From: Halomonas eurihalina
Lineage (GTDB): Bacteria > Pseudomonadota > Gammaproteobacteria > Pseudomonadales > Halomonadaceae
DNA: 64,000 nt
Reading direction: 5' to 3'
NCBI RefSeq assembly: GCF_008274785.1
Contig: NZ_VTPU01000014.1
Span: 1 to 64,000 of the forward strand
Shown: piece by piece, positions 53,159-60,350 of the stretch
Position numbering within the stretch: position 1 is the first letter of the stretch
How the letters are laid out: the number at the start of each line of letters is the position of its first letter
Translations under genes and position numbers: made by a program
The notes under the pieces: model-generated
Database searches by the model: none
What the model saw: only the letters and a program-made list of their open reading frames with translations
Told to the model about the DNA's origin: nothing

Positions 53159-54388
53159 ATGGCGGTGGGCGAGACGCATTTCCCGGCAATGCCCCGGATC
53201 GAAGGGTTACGGCTGGGTGCAGCGATGTCCGGCATCAAGACGGCGCACCGTCGTGACCTGGTGGTGATCGAGGTGCCGGAAGGCGCCGCCGTGTCCGGTA
53301 CCTTCACGCGCAATGCCTTTTGTGCGGCTCCGGTGACGGTGGCTCGTGAACACTTGGCAGCCTGTGCCACCCGCGGCACGGCACCGCGCTATCTGGTGAT
53401 CAATACCGGCAACGCCAATGCCGGGACGGGCGAGACAGGCCTGCGCGATGCTCGGGCCACCTGTACCGAGCTGGCCGGTCTCGTCGATGTGGAGGCGACC
53501 TCGGTGCTGCCGTTTTCCACCGGCGTGATCGGCGAAACGCTCCCCATGGAACGGCTGCTGGCAGGGTTGCCCGAGGCGCTGCGTGCCCTGGATGACGGTC
53601 CCGCAGGCTGGGCGGCGGCGGGTGAGGGAATCCTCACCACCGATACTCGCCCCAAGGGGGCCAGCGTCACGCTGCCCCTGGGTGACGAGACCATCACTAT
53701 CAACGGCATCAGCAAGGGCTCGGGCATGATCAAGCCGAACATGGCGACCATGCTGGGTTTCGTGGCCACCGATGCGGCCATCGCGCCGGCCGTGCTGGAC
53801 GAAGTGCTGCGCGGGGCCGTGGATCAGTCCTTCAACTGCATCACCGTGGATGGTGATACCTCCACCAATGATGCCTGCATGCTGATCGCCACGGGGCGTG
53901 GCGCGGCAGTGAACGATGAGCATCGCCTGGCCGTGTTCCGCGAAGGTCTGCAGCGGGTGATGAACGAGCTGGCACAGGCCATCGTGCGTGACGGCGAGGG
54001 TGCAACCAAGTTCGTTACCCTCCAGGTGGATGGCGCGGTAACCCGCGACGAGGCATTGGATGTGGCTTTCACGGTGGCGCATTCGCCGTTGGTCAAGACG
54101 GCACTGGCGGCCAGCGATGCCAACTGGGGGCGGATTCTCGCCGCCGTGGGCCGAGCGCCGGTGGCGGATTTCGATGTGTCTCGGGTGACCATCGATCTCG
54201 GTGGCGTGCGCCTGGTCGAGCAGGGTGGATGCGCGCCGGGTTACACCGAGGAAGCCGGTAGTGAGGTCATGGCCCAGGAAGAGATCGGCATTCGCATCGA
54301 CCTGGGACGTGGCGACCGCGGTGCCACCGTATGGACCACGGACCTGACACGGGAATATGTCGCTATCAATGCCGACTACCGTAGCTGA
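53159..54388 (+). CDS. argJ: Bifunctional ornithine acetyltransferase/N-acetylglutamate synthase ArgJ
   Basis: The 409-residue precursor cleaves itself between Ala196 and Thr197 in NMATMLGF; Thr197 becomes the nucleophile. It transfers acetyl from N-acetylornithine to glutamate in the cyclic arginine pathway. Conserved blocks include NTGNANAGTGETG and CITVDGDTSTNDACMLIATG. Whether it also uses acetyl-CoA cannot be told from sequence alone. GGAG precedes the ATG. Confidence 0.96.
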   Translation: MAVGETHFPAMPRIEGLRLGAAMSGIKTAHRRDLVVIEVPEGAAVSGTFTRNAFCAAPVTVAREHLAACATRGTAPRYLVINTGNANAGTGETGLRDARATCTELAGLVDVEATSVLPFSTGVIGETLPMERLLAGLPEALRALDDGPAGWAAAGEGILTTDTRPKGASVTLPLGDETITINGISKGSGMIKPNMATMLGFVATDAAIAPAVLDEVLRGAVDQSFNCITVDGDTSTNDACMLIATGRGAAVNDEHRLAVFREGLQRVMNELAQAIVRDGEGATKFVTLQVDGAVTRDEALDVAFTVAHSPLVKTALAASDANWGRILAAVGRAPVADFDVSRVTIDLGGVRLVEQGGCAPGYTEEAGSEVMAQEEIGIRIDLGRGDRGATVWTTDLTREYVAINADYRS

Positions 54389-54467
54389 GAGGCGGGCGAC
54401 AGCGTTCGCGAGTCGATGAGCCCCATAGCAATCCCCGCCGCACGCGGCGGAAACGTTGGAAAGGTAA

Positions 54468-55424
54468 ATGAACGCAATGGTGAAAAGAAGGGTGCATGTG
54501 GCGGCTGCCGCCATCATCAGCGCCGATGGTCGTGAAGTATTACTCGCCCGGCGTCCGTCCAATGTGGATCAAGGCGGTCTCTGGGAATTTCCCGGTGGCA
54601 AGCTGGCACCCTACGAGACCGGCCTGGAAGCGCTGAAGCGCGAGTTGCACGAAGAGCTGGGCGTGGAGATTCGTCGTGCCCAGCCGTTGATTCGCATCCA
54701 TCATGAATACGCCGACAAGCACGTGTTGCTCGATGTCTGGCAGGTGCATGATTTCGCCGGCGAGCCTTTCGGACGCGAGGGGCAGGCGGTGCGCTGGGTG
54801 CCCATGGAAGAGCTGCATAGCTATCCATTCCCCGCCGCCAATCTGCCGATCCTACGCGCGGTGATGCTGCCCACCGAGTACCTGATCAGTGCCGAGGAAG
54901 ACGACGAGGACGTATTCCTGGAGCGTTTGGAGCGCGCCATGCGCGAGGATAGCGTTCGCCTGGTGCAACTGCGCGCCAAAACGCTGGATGAAGACGCCTA
55001 TGTGGCTCGGGCCGAGCAGGCGCTGGCCTTGTGCCGGCGTTTCGGGGCGCGCCTGATGCTCAACGGCGAGCCGTCCCTGCTGGAGCGGGTGGACGCCGAC
55101 GGTATCCATCTGACCAGTGATCGGATGATGAGCCTGGAACGCCGGCCGATCAGCGAGGAGAAGTGGCTCTCGGCATCGACGCATGATCAAGTGCAACTGA
55201 CCCAGGCCCACCGGATCGGCTGCGATTTCGTCACGCTCTCGCCGTTGCGCACCACGCCCTCGCATCCCGAGGTGGCGCCGATCGGCTGGCACGATTTCCA
55301 GCAGCTCGTCGAGCATGCCGGCATGCCGGTCTTCGCGCTGGGCGGCATGACGCGCCATGATGCCAACCATGCGCGGGCCGTCGGCGCCCAGGGCATCGCA
55401 TCGATCCGCGATTTCTGGAAGTGA
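54468..55424 (+). CDS. mutT: Nudix hydrolase fused to a thiamine-phosphate-synthase-like domain
   Basis: The 318-residue protein has an N-terminal Nudix domain with the full box at residues 44-66 (GGKLAPYETGLEALKREL with HEELGV after it) and a C-terminal ThiE/TenI-like domain (about residues 140-318, VRLVQLRAKTLDEDAY and FVTLSPLRTTPSHP). The Nudix part probably cleans 8-oxo-dGTP, like MutT. The same fusion is known in Pseudomonas at this place. Activity of the ThiE-like half is uncertain because it lacks several expected thiamine-synthase motifs. AAAGG lies just before the ATG. Confidence 0.92.
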   Translation: MNAMVKRRVHVAAAAIISADGREVLLARRPSNVDQGGLWEFPGGKLAPYETGLEALKRELHEELGVEIRRAQPLIRIHHEYADKHVLLDVWQVHDFAGEPFGREGQAVRWVPMEELHSYPFPAANLPILRAVMLPTEYLISAEEDDEDVFLERLERAMREDSVRLVQLRAKTLDEDAYVARAEQALALCRRFGARLMLNGEPSLLERVDADGIHLTSDRMMSLERRPISEEKWLSASTHDQVQLTQAHRIGCDFVTLSPLRTTPSHPEVAPIGWHDFQQLVEHAGMPVFALGGMTRHDANHARAVGAQGIASIRDFWK

Positions 55425-55437
55425 CCGGCTTCGCCGG

Positions 55438-55460
55438 AGCTGTAAGCGATAAGCTGTAAG
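55438..55460. repeat. Heptamer array, unit AGCTGTA
   Basis: Three units in register (AGCTGTA, AGCGATA, AGCTGTA) plus two bases, starting 13 bases after the mutT stop codon and ending at the following terminator. Confidence 0.65.
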
Positions 55461-55462
55461 AA

Positions 55463-55492
55463 AAACCCTCCCGGCGATGCCGCGGAGGGTTT
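55463..55492. terminator. Bidirectional terminator between mutT and aguB
   Basis: AAACCCTCC and GGAGGGTTT form the outer stem and CGGC with GCCG the inner part. A- and T-rich ends on both sides serve the two convergent genes. Confidence 0.85.
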
Positions 55493-55519
55493 GATGTTTC
55501 TGAGGGAGGATCGGCATGC

Positions 55520-55560
55520 TGCTTCGAGCTTCGAGCTTCGAGCTTCGAGCTTCGAGCTTG
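55520..55560. repeat. Heptamer tandem array, unit AGCTTCG
   Basis: TGCTTCG, four exact AGCTTCG and a partial unit AGCTTG. It lies on the 3' side of aguB, about 40 bases past its stop codon. The bases up to aguB still show heptamer-like phasing (CTCTCGC, ATCCCGT). Confidence 0.93.
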
Positions 55561-55602
55561 TGGGAGACGGTGCTTGCCTCTCGCATCCCGTACGCTTCGA
55601 AG

Positions 55603-56505
55603 CTAGTCCCGGTAGCGTCGCGTCAGGTCACCATAGGCATCGATGCGCCGGTCGCGAAGGAAGGGCCAGATGCGTCGGGTTTCTTCTCCGCGCTCCAGGT
55701 CCAGGGTGACCAGCAGGCGTTCAGCCTGTTCGCCGCCATGGCCCAGCAGTTCGCCCTGGGGGCCGCAGATGAAGCTGCCGCCCCAGAAGTCGATGCCCGG
55801 GCCGACGCCGGAAAGATCCGCTTCGTGGCCGACCCGGTTGGCCACGATCACCGGCAGGCCGTTGGCCACGGCGTGACTGCGCTGGATCAGTGTCCAGGCG
55901 TCCTTTTGGCGGGTCTTTTCGTCATTGTCATCCGGCGGGTGCCAGCCGATGGCGGTGGGGTAGAGCAGCAATTCGGCGCCGGCCATGGCCATCAGGCGGG
56001 CGGCTTCCGGATACCACTGATCCCAGCACACCAACACGCCGAGCCGTCCCACCGAGGTGTCGATGGGCGCAAAGCCCTGGCCGCGTTCCGCGTCGTGATC
56101 CCCGGGCGTAAAGTAGAACTTCTCGTAGAAGCCCGGATCGTCGGGAATGTGCATCTTGCGGTAGTGCCCGACCCGGCCGTGCTCGCGGTCATAGACCACG
56201 GCGGTATTGTGGTAGATGCCCGGGGCGCGGCGCTCGAACAGGGACCCCATCAGCACGATGCCGAGTTCGGCCGCCAAGGCCGCCAGGCGTTGCCCGGTGG
56301 GGCCGTCCAACGGTTCGGCCAGCTCGAACAGCTCGGGATCCTCGTACTGACAGAAGTAATGGGTGGCGTGCAGCTCCTGGAGCACCACCAGCTCGGCACC
56401 GGCCGCGGCGAGTTCGCGGATACCGGCTTCGCTTTCGGCGAGGCTGCGTGACTTGTCGGGGCAGGCGGCCTGCTGGACGAGGCCGACCTTGAGGGTGCGT
56501 GTCAT
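55603..56505 (-). CDS. aguB: N-carbamoylputrescine amidase AguB
   Basis: The 300-residue nitrilase-family enzyme has the Glu-Lys-Cys triad at Glu44 (LQELHA), Lys117 (YRKMHIP) and Cys160 (LVCWDQWYPEAARL). It hydrolyses N-carbamoylputrescine to putrescine, carbon dioxide and ammonia. Pairing with aguA makes this substrate much more likely than other nitrilase substrates. The ATG overlaps the aguA stop by four bases. Confidence 0.95.
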   Translation of the reverse strand: MTRTLKVGLVQQAACPDKSRSLAESEAGIRELAAAGAELVVLQELHATHYFCQYEDPELFELAEPLDGPTGQRLAALAAELGIVLMGSLFERRAPGIYHNTAVVYDREHGRVGHYRKMHIPDDPGFYEKFYFTPGDHDAERGQGFAPIDTSVGRLGVLVCWDQWYPEAARLMAMAGAELLLYPTAIGWHPPDDNDEKTRQKDAWTLIQRSHAVANGLPVIVANRVGHEADLSGVGPGIDFWGGSFICGPQGELLGHGGEQAERLLVTLDLERGEETRRIWPFLRDRRIDAYGDLTRRYRD

Positions 56506-57560
56506 GAGCCTTCTCCTTCGCTGCGGCGCTCGAGGGTGCCGCGTGGCAGTTGCATGGTCAGGCAGTGCAGGCTGCCATGTTGGCGGATCATCGTGGAGGC
56601 GTCGATGGGCACGATGTCGCGCTCCGGGAAAGTCGCGGCGAGTGCCGTGAGGGCGAGCGTATCGGCGGCATCGCCGTAGATCGGCACCAGGACCGCGCCA
56701 TTGATGATCAGGAAGTTGGCGTAGGTGGCAGGCAGCCGGTGGCCGTCCTCGGGATCGAAGCAGGGCGCTGGCCAGGGGAGTGCGACCAGTCGGTAGGGCG
56801 AGCCGTCCGCCTGTCGCAAGGCACGCAGCTCGGTTTCCATGGCCGCGAGTTCGGGGTAATGGGGATCGCTGGGATCGTCGCAGCGCACGTAGGCGATGGT
56901 AGTGGGGTCGCAGAAGCGCGCCAGGGTGTCCACGTGGCTGTCGGTGTCGTCGCCTTCCAGGTGGCCATGGCGCAGCCAGAGCACCCGTTCGATGCCGAGA
57001 TCCGCGGCCAGGCGTGCCTCGATGTCTCGTCGGTCGAGGCCGGGGTTGCGGTTGTCGTTGAGCAGGCAGGCCTCGGTGGTCAGCAGGGTGCCTTCACCGT
57101 CGGTATCGATGGCGCCGCCTTCCAGGACCAGGTCGCGCGAGTGCAGTGGGCAGGCATAGACACCGGCGGCGTGGAGGCGCCGCGTCAGGCTGTCGTCGCG
57201 GGCGGCCTCGAATTTGCCGCCCCAGCCGGTGAACACATAATCCAGCAGCAGGGGCGTACCATTCTGCTCGACGGCCAGGGGGCCATGGTCGCGGGCCCAG
57301 GTATCGTCGGCCTCGGCGACGACCAGGTGCAGGCGATCAGCCGGGATGCCGAGCCGGGTGAAGCATTCTGAAAGCCGGCCCCGGGCAGTGACGTCGGGCA
57401 CGGCGATCAAGACCGTCTGGTAGCGGGCAATGGCGGCCACCAGGCGTTCGAGGCTCGCTTCGATGCGCTCCAGCAAGGGCGCCCAGTCACTGTCGGGGCT
57501 GGGCCAGGTGAGTTGCACGGCGTCCTGGGGCGCCCATTCGGGCAACAGGCGATTGGCCAT
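56502..57560 (-). CDS. aguA: Agmatine deiminase AguA
   Basis: The 352-residue enzyme of the peptidyl-arginine-deiminase fold has the DDTWARDHGP block, GGAIDTDGEGTLLTTEACLL and the catalytic cysteine at Cys333 in GSLHCLTMQLP. It converts agmatine to N-carbamoylputrescine, the substrate of AguB. Together they form the arginine decarboxylase route to putrescine. It is divergent from lolC, with 144 bases between. Confidence 0.95.
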   Translation of the reverse strand: MANRLLPEWAPQDAVQLTWPSPDSDWAPLLERIEASLERLVAAIARYQTVLIAVPDVTARGRLSECFTRLGIPADRLHLVVAEADDTWARDHGPLAVEQNGTPLLLDYVFTGWGGKFEAARDDSLTRRLHAAGVYACPLHSRDLVLEGGAIDTDGEGTLLTTEACLLNDNRNPGLDRRDIEARLAADLGIERVLWLRHGHLEGDDTDSHVDTLARFCDPTTIAYVRCDDPSDPHYPELAAMETELRALRQADGSPYRLVALPWPAPCFDPEDGHRLPATYANFLIINGAVLVPIYGDAADTLALTALAATFPERDIVPIDASTMIRQHGSLHCLTMQLPRGTLERRSEGEGS

Positions 57561-57704
57561 GGGGCTGCCTCATTGAGGTGTCGGAATGCGCGAATGTAGG
57601 CTGGCGCAACCGATGATGCAAGGATCGCGCAAATGCAGGGGCGGGGCGATGCACCCTGGACCAAAAACCCTTACCATGAGCGCCCGCCGACAAGGAACGC
57701 TGAT

Positions 57705-58946
57705 ATGCTGGATCGTCTGCCACTATTGATCGGGTTGCGCTATGTCCGCGCCAAGCGGCGCAACCACTTTATCTCCTTCATTTCCCTGACCTCCATGCTG
57801 GGCCTGACGCTCGGTGTGGCGGTATTGATCCTCGTGCTTTCCGTGATGAACGGGTTCGACCGGGAACTGCGGACCCGGATACTGGGCATGGTACCCCACA
57901 CCCAGATCGAGAAGCCTTCGGGAATGACCGACTGGCAGTCGCTCGCCGAGCAGTTGACGCAGCGCGAGCATGTCATCGGTGCTGCGCCCTATGTAGAGCA
58001 GCAAGGCATGTTCTCGGTGGGCGGGCGCAATCATGGTGCCATGGTCAATGGCATCGAACCCGACTGGGAGCGTCGTGTCTCGATCATCGACGAACACATG
58101 TCGCGGGGCAGTCTCGACGACTTGGTCCCGGGGGAGTGGAACGTCGTGCTGGGTTCGGTCCTGGCGCGTCAGCTCGGGGTCGGCGTGGGTGACAGCGTGA
58201 CCTTGCTGGTGCCCGAGGCCTCGATCACCCCGGCCGGTGTCTTCCCCAGGCTCAAGCGCTTCACGGTCAGCGGTATCTTCAGTGTCGGTGCTGACCTGGA
58301 CGCCAATCTGGCCTATGCCAACATCGAGGACATGCAGACCCTGGCGCGGATGGGCGACGACGTGGGCGGCCTGCGCCTGGAGCTCGACGACCTGTTCAAG
58401 GCCGGCAGCGTGACCCAATCGATCATCGACGATCTCGGCGCGGGGTATCGGGGCCTCGACTGGACCTATACGCGGGGCAATCTCTTCCAGGCGATCCAGA
58501 TGGAGAAGCGCATGATCGCGCTGCTGCTTACCGTGATCATCGCGGTGGCGGCCTTCAACATCGTCTCCACCCTGGTGATGGTGGTCACCGACAAGCACGC
58601 CGATATCGCCATCCTGCGCACTATCGGCGCCACGCCACGCTCGATCATGGGCATCTTCATGGTCCAGGGGCTGGCGATCGGCGTGATCGGTATCCTGATC
58701 GGGGTGGGGCTGGGTGTGCTGCTGGCCCTGACGGTGTCCGACATCATCGCCTTCGTTGAATCGACCTTCGGCATTCACTTCCTCGACGCAGGCGTCTATT
58801 TCATCAGCGAGCTGCCCTCGCAGCTGATGTGGTCTGATGTTGGCAACATCATCGCGGCGGCCTTCGTCCTGACCTTCCTGTCGACGCTTTATCCAGCCTG
58901 GCGCGCCGCCAGGGTTCAACCCGCGGAGGTGCTGCGCTATGAGTGA
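57705..58946 (+). CDS. lolC: Lipoprotein-releasing ABC permease, LolC/LolE family
   Basis: The 413-residue permease has an N-terminal membrane helix (about residues 22-45), a large periplasmic domain and three C-terminal helices of the FtsX fold. Typical segments are GLRYVRAKRRNHFISFISL and LRTIGATPRSIMGIFMVQG. With LolD it releases outer-membrane lipoproteins to LolA. No lolE follows lolD here, so the protein may act as a homodimer (LolF type). AAGGA precedes the ATG. Confidence 0.93.
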   Translation: MLDRLPLLIGLRYVRAKRRNHFISFISLTSMLGLTLGVAVLILVLSVMNGFDRELRTRILGMVPHTQIEKPSGMTDWQSLAEQLTQREHVIGAAPYVEQQGMFSVGGRNHGAMVNGIEPDWERRVSIIDEHMSRGSLDDLVPGEWNVVLGSVLARQLGVGVGDSVTLLVPEASITPAGVFPRLKRFTVSGIFSVGADLDANLAYANIEDMQTLARMGDDVGGLRLELDDLFKAGSVTQSIIDDLGAGYRGLDWTYTRGNLFQAIQMEKRMIALLLTVIIAVAAFNIVSTLVMVVTDKHADIAILRTIGATPRSIMGIFMVQGLAIGVIGILIGVGLGVLLALTVSDIIAFVESTFGIHFLDAGVYFISELPSQLMWSDVGNIIAAAFVLTFLSTLYPAWRAARVQPAEVLRYE

Positions 58947-59664
58947 CACGGCCATGACTCGAGACACGCTGGCAGGTGAGGTGATGCTGGAGTGCCGCGA
59001 GCTGACGCGGATCTACCAGGAAGGCCCGCAAGACCTTACCGTGCTGGACTCGTTGGAACTGGAGGTGCGGGCCGGTGAGCGGGTCGCCGTGGTGGGGAGT
59101 TCAGGGTCGGGCAAGACGACCCTGCTCAATTTGCTGGGCGGGCTGGATCGGCCCAGCCATGGCGAAGTGCGGGTCGCCGACAAGGTACTGCATACAATGA
59201 GCGATGCGGCTCTGGGCCGCTTTCGCAATCGCCATATCGGTTTCGTCTACCAGTTCCACCACCTGCTCGCCGAGTTCACCGCCCTGGAGAACGCCGCCCT
59301 GCCGTTGATTGTGCGCGGTCAGCGCAAGAGAGAGGCCGAAAAACGGGCCATGGAGATCCTGGCGCGGGTCGGCATGCGCGAGCGGGCCGCCCACAAGCCC
59401 GGCGAACTGTCCGGTGGGGAACGCCAGCGCGTGGCCATCGCCAGGGCCCTGGTGACCGACCCGAGCCTGGTGCTGATGGATGAGCCGACCGGCAATCTCG
59501 ATCAGTCGACGGCGTCGAGTATCCTGGCGCTGATGGATGAGTTGTCAGCTACGGCGGCGTGCGCCTTCGTCATCGTGACCCATGATCCGGGCCTGGCTGC
59601 GCATCAGGATCGTGTTCTGCGTCTGGATGGTGGCCGCCTGACCGACGAAGCATCCTACGACTGA
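58939..59664 (+). CDS. lolD: Lipoprotein-releasing ABC ATPase LolD
   Basis: The 241-residue ATPase has Walker A GSSGSGKT, the FVYQFHHLLAEFTALENAALP block, signature LSGGERQRVAIARAL and Walker B LVLMDEPTGNLD. It powers lipoprotein release by the LolC-type permease. The start overlaps the lolC stop by eight bases. Its last 95 bases are overlapped on the other strand by the DUF2062 gene. Confidence 0.96.
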   Translation: MSDTAMTRDTLAGEVMLECRELTRIYQEGPQDLTVLDSLELEVRAGERVAVVGSSGSGKTTLLNLLGGLDRPSHGEVRVADKVLHTMSDAALGRFRNRHIGFVYQFHHLLAEFTALENAALPLIVRGQRKREAEKRAMEILARVGMRERAAHKPGELSGGERQRVAIARALVTDPSLVLMDEPTGNLDQSTASSILALMDELSATAACAFVIVTHDPGLAAHQDRVLRLDGGRLTDEASYD

Positions 59665-60229
59665 CCCCACCTTTCGGGACCGGCCCGCCCGCCGGCCGGT
59701 CCATTCGCCGGAGCTGCCGCCGCCTCGAGGCACGGCGCTTCCAACTGCGTACCACCTGCCAGCGCCATAGTAGCCGAATGATCAGGCTGCCGGCGATGCC
59801 ACAGATGACTGCTGCCACCAGCGAGCCGAGTGCCAGCGCCGGCAGGATGTCGAGCATCTGCTCGGCGACCCAGCGGGTTGATAACTCCTCGGGTGCCGCG
59901 CGTACGGGACCGTCCAGCAGCCAGGCGCCGAGCCGGTAGTTGCCGTAGAAGATCACTGGCATGGTCAGTGGGTTGGTGATCCACACCAGACCCACGGATA
60001 GCGGCAGGTTGGCGCGCATGAGCCAGGCGCCCAGGGCCGCCAGGGCCATCTGGCCGGGAATTGGCAGCAGAGCGCAGAAGAGCCCCACGAAGAAGGCATT
60101 GGCCACACTGCGCCGGGACAGCATCCACAAGGTGGGATTGCCGATCAACTGGCCCATGAAGCGCAGCGAGCGTTGGCGCCTGAGCGTATCGGGGTGTGGC
60201 AGGTAGCGCTGAAGGAGTCGGCGCGGCAT
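59570..60229 (-). CDS. DUF2062 membrane protein
   Basis: The 219-residue protein has the DUF2062 core: NPTLWMLSRRSVANAFFVGLFCALLPIPGQM, then VGLVWITNPLTMPVIFYGNY, with about three membrane helices over residues 40-160. Function is unknown. In Pseudomonas a gene of this family lies between lolE and comEC, the matching place. The last 30 or so residues are encoded opposite the end of lolD and look non-conserved, a tail rich in Arg, His and Asp. A natural shorter end is not available because no earlier stop codon occurs. Confidence 0.88.
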   Translation of the reverse strand: MPRRLLQRYLPHPDTLRRQRSLRFMGQLIGNPTLWMLSRRSVANAFFVGLFCALLPIPGQMALAALGAWLMRANLPLSVGLVWITNPLTMPVIFYGNYRLGAWLLDGPVRAAPEELSTRWVAEQMLDILPALALGSLVAAVICGIAGSLIIRLLWRWQVVRSWKRRASRRRQLRRMDRPAGGPVPKGGVSRRMLRRSGGHHPDAEHDPDAQPGPDHGSR

Positions 60230-60235
60230 GACGAT

Positions 60236-60249
60236 AGGCTCGCGGCTTC
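60236..60249. repeat. Possible two-unit heptamer remnant
   Basis: AGGCTCG and CGGCTTC lie head to tail in the DUF2062/comEC divergent gap. Two units are too few to separate from chance, but they match the repeat family seen elsewhere. The rest of this 120-base gap is AT-rich around 60260-60290 and probably holds promoters I cannot resolve. Confidence 0.3.
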
Positions 60250-60350
60250 GAAACTGGGGCTATTATCCATATAAGCTGTGTATCTCGCTACGCCGCCCTG
60301 TGGGGTGGCGCGATCCGCGCGGGTGTCGTAGGCCGAGCAGGGACGATGAG

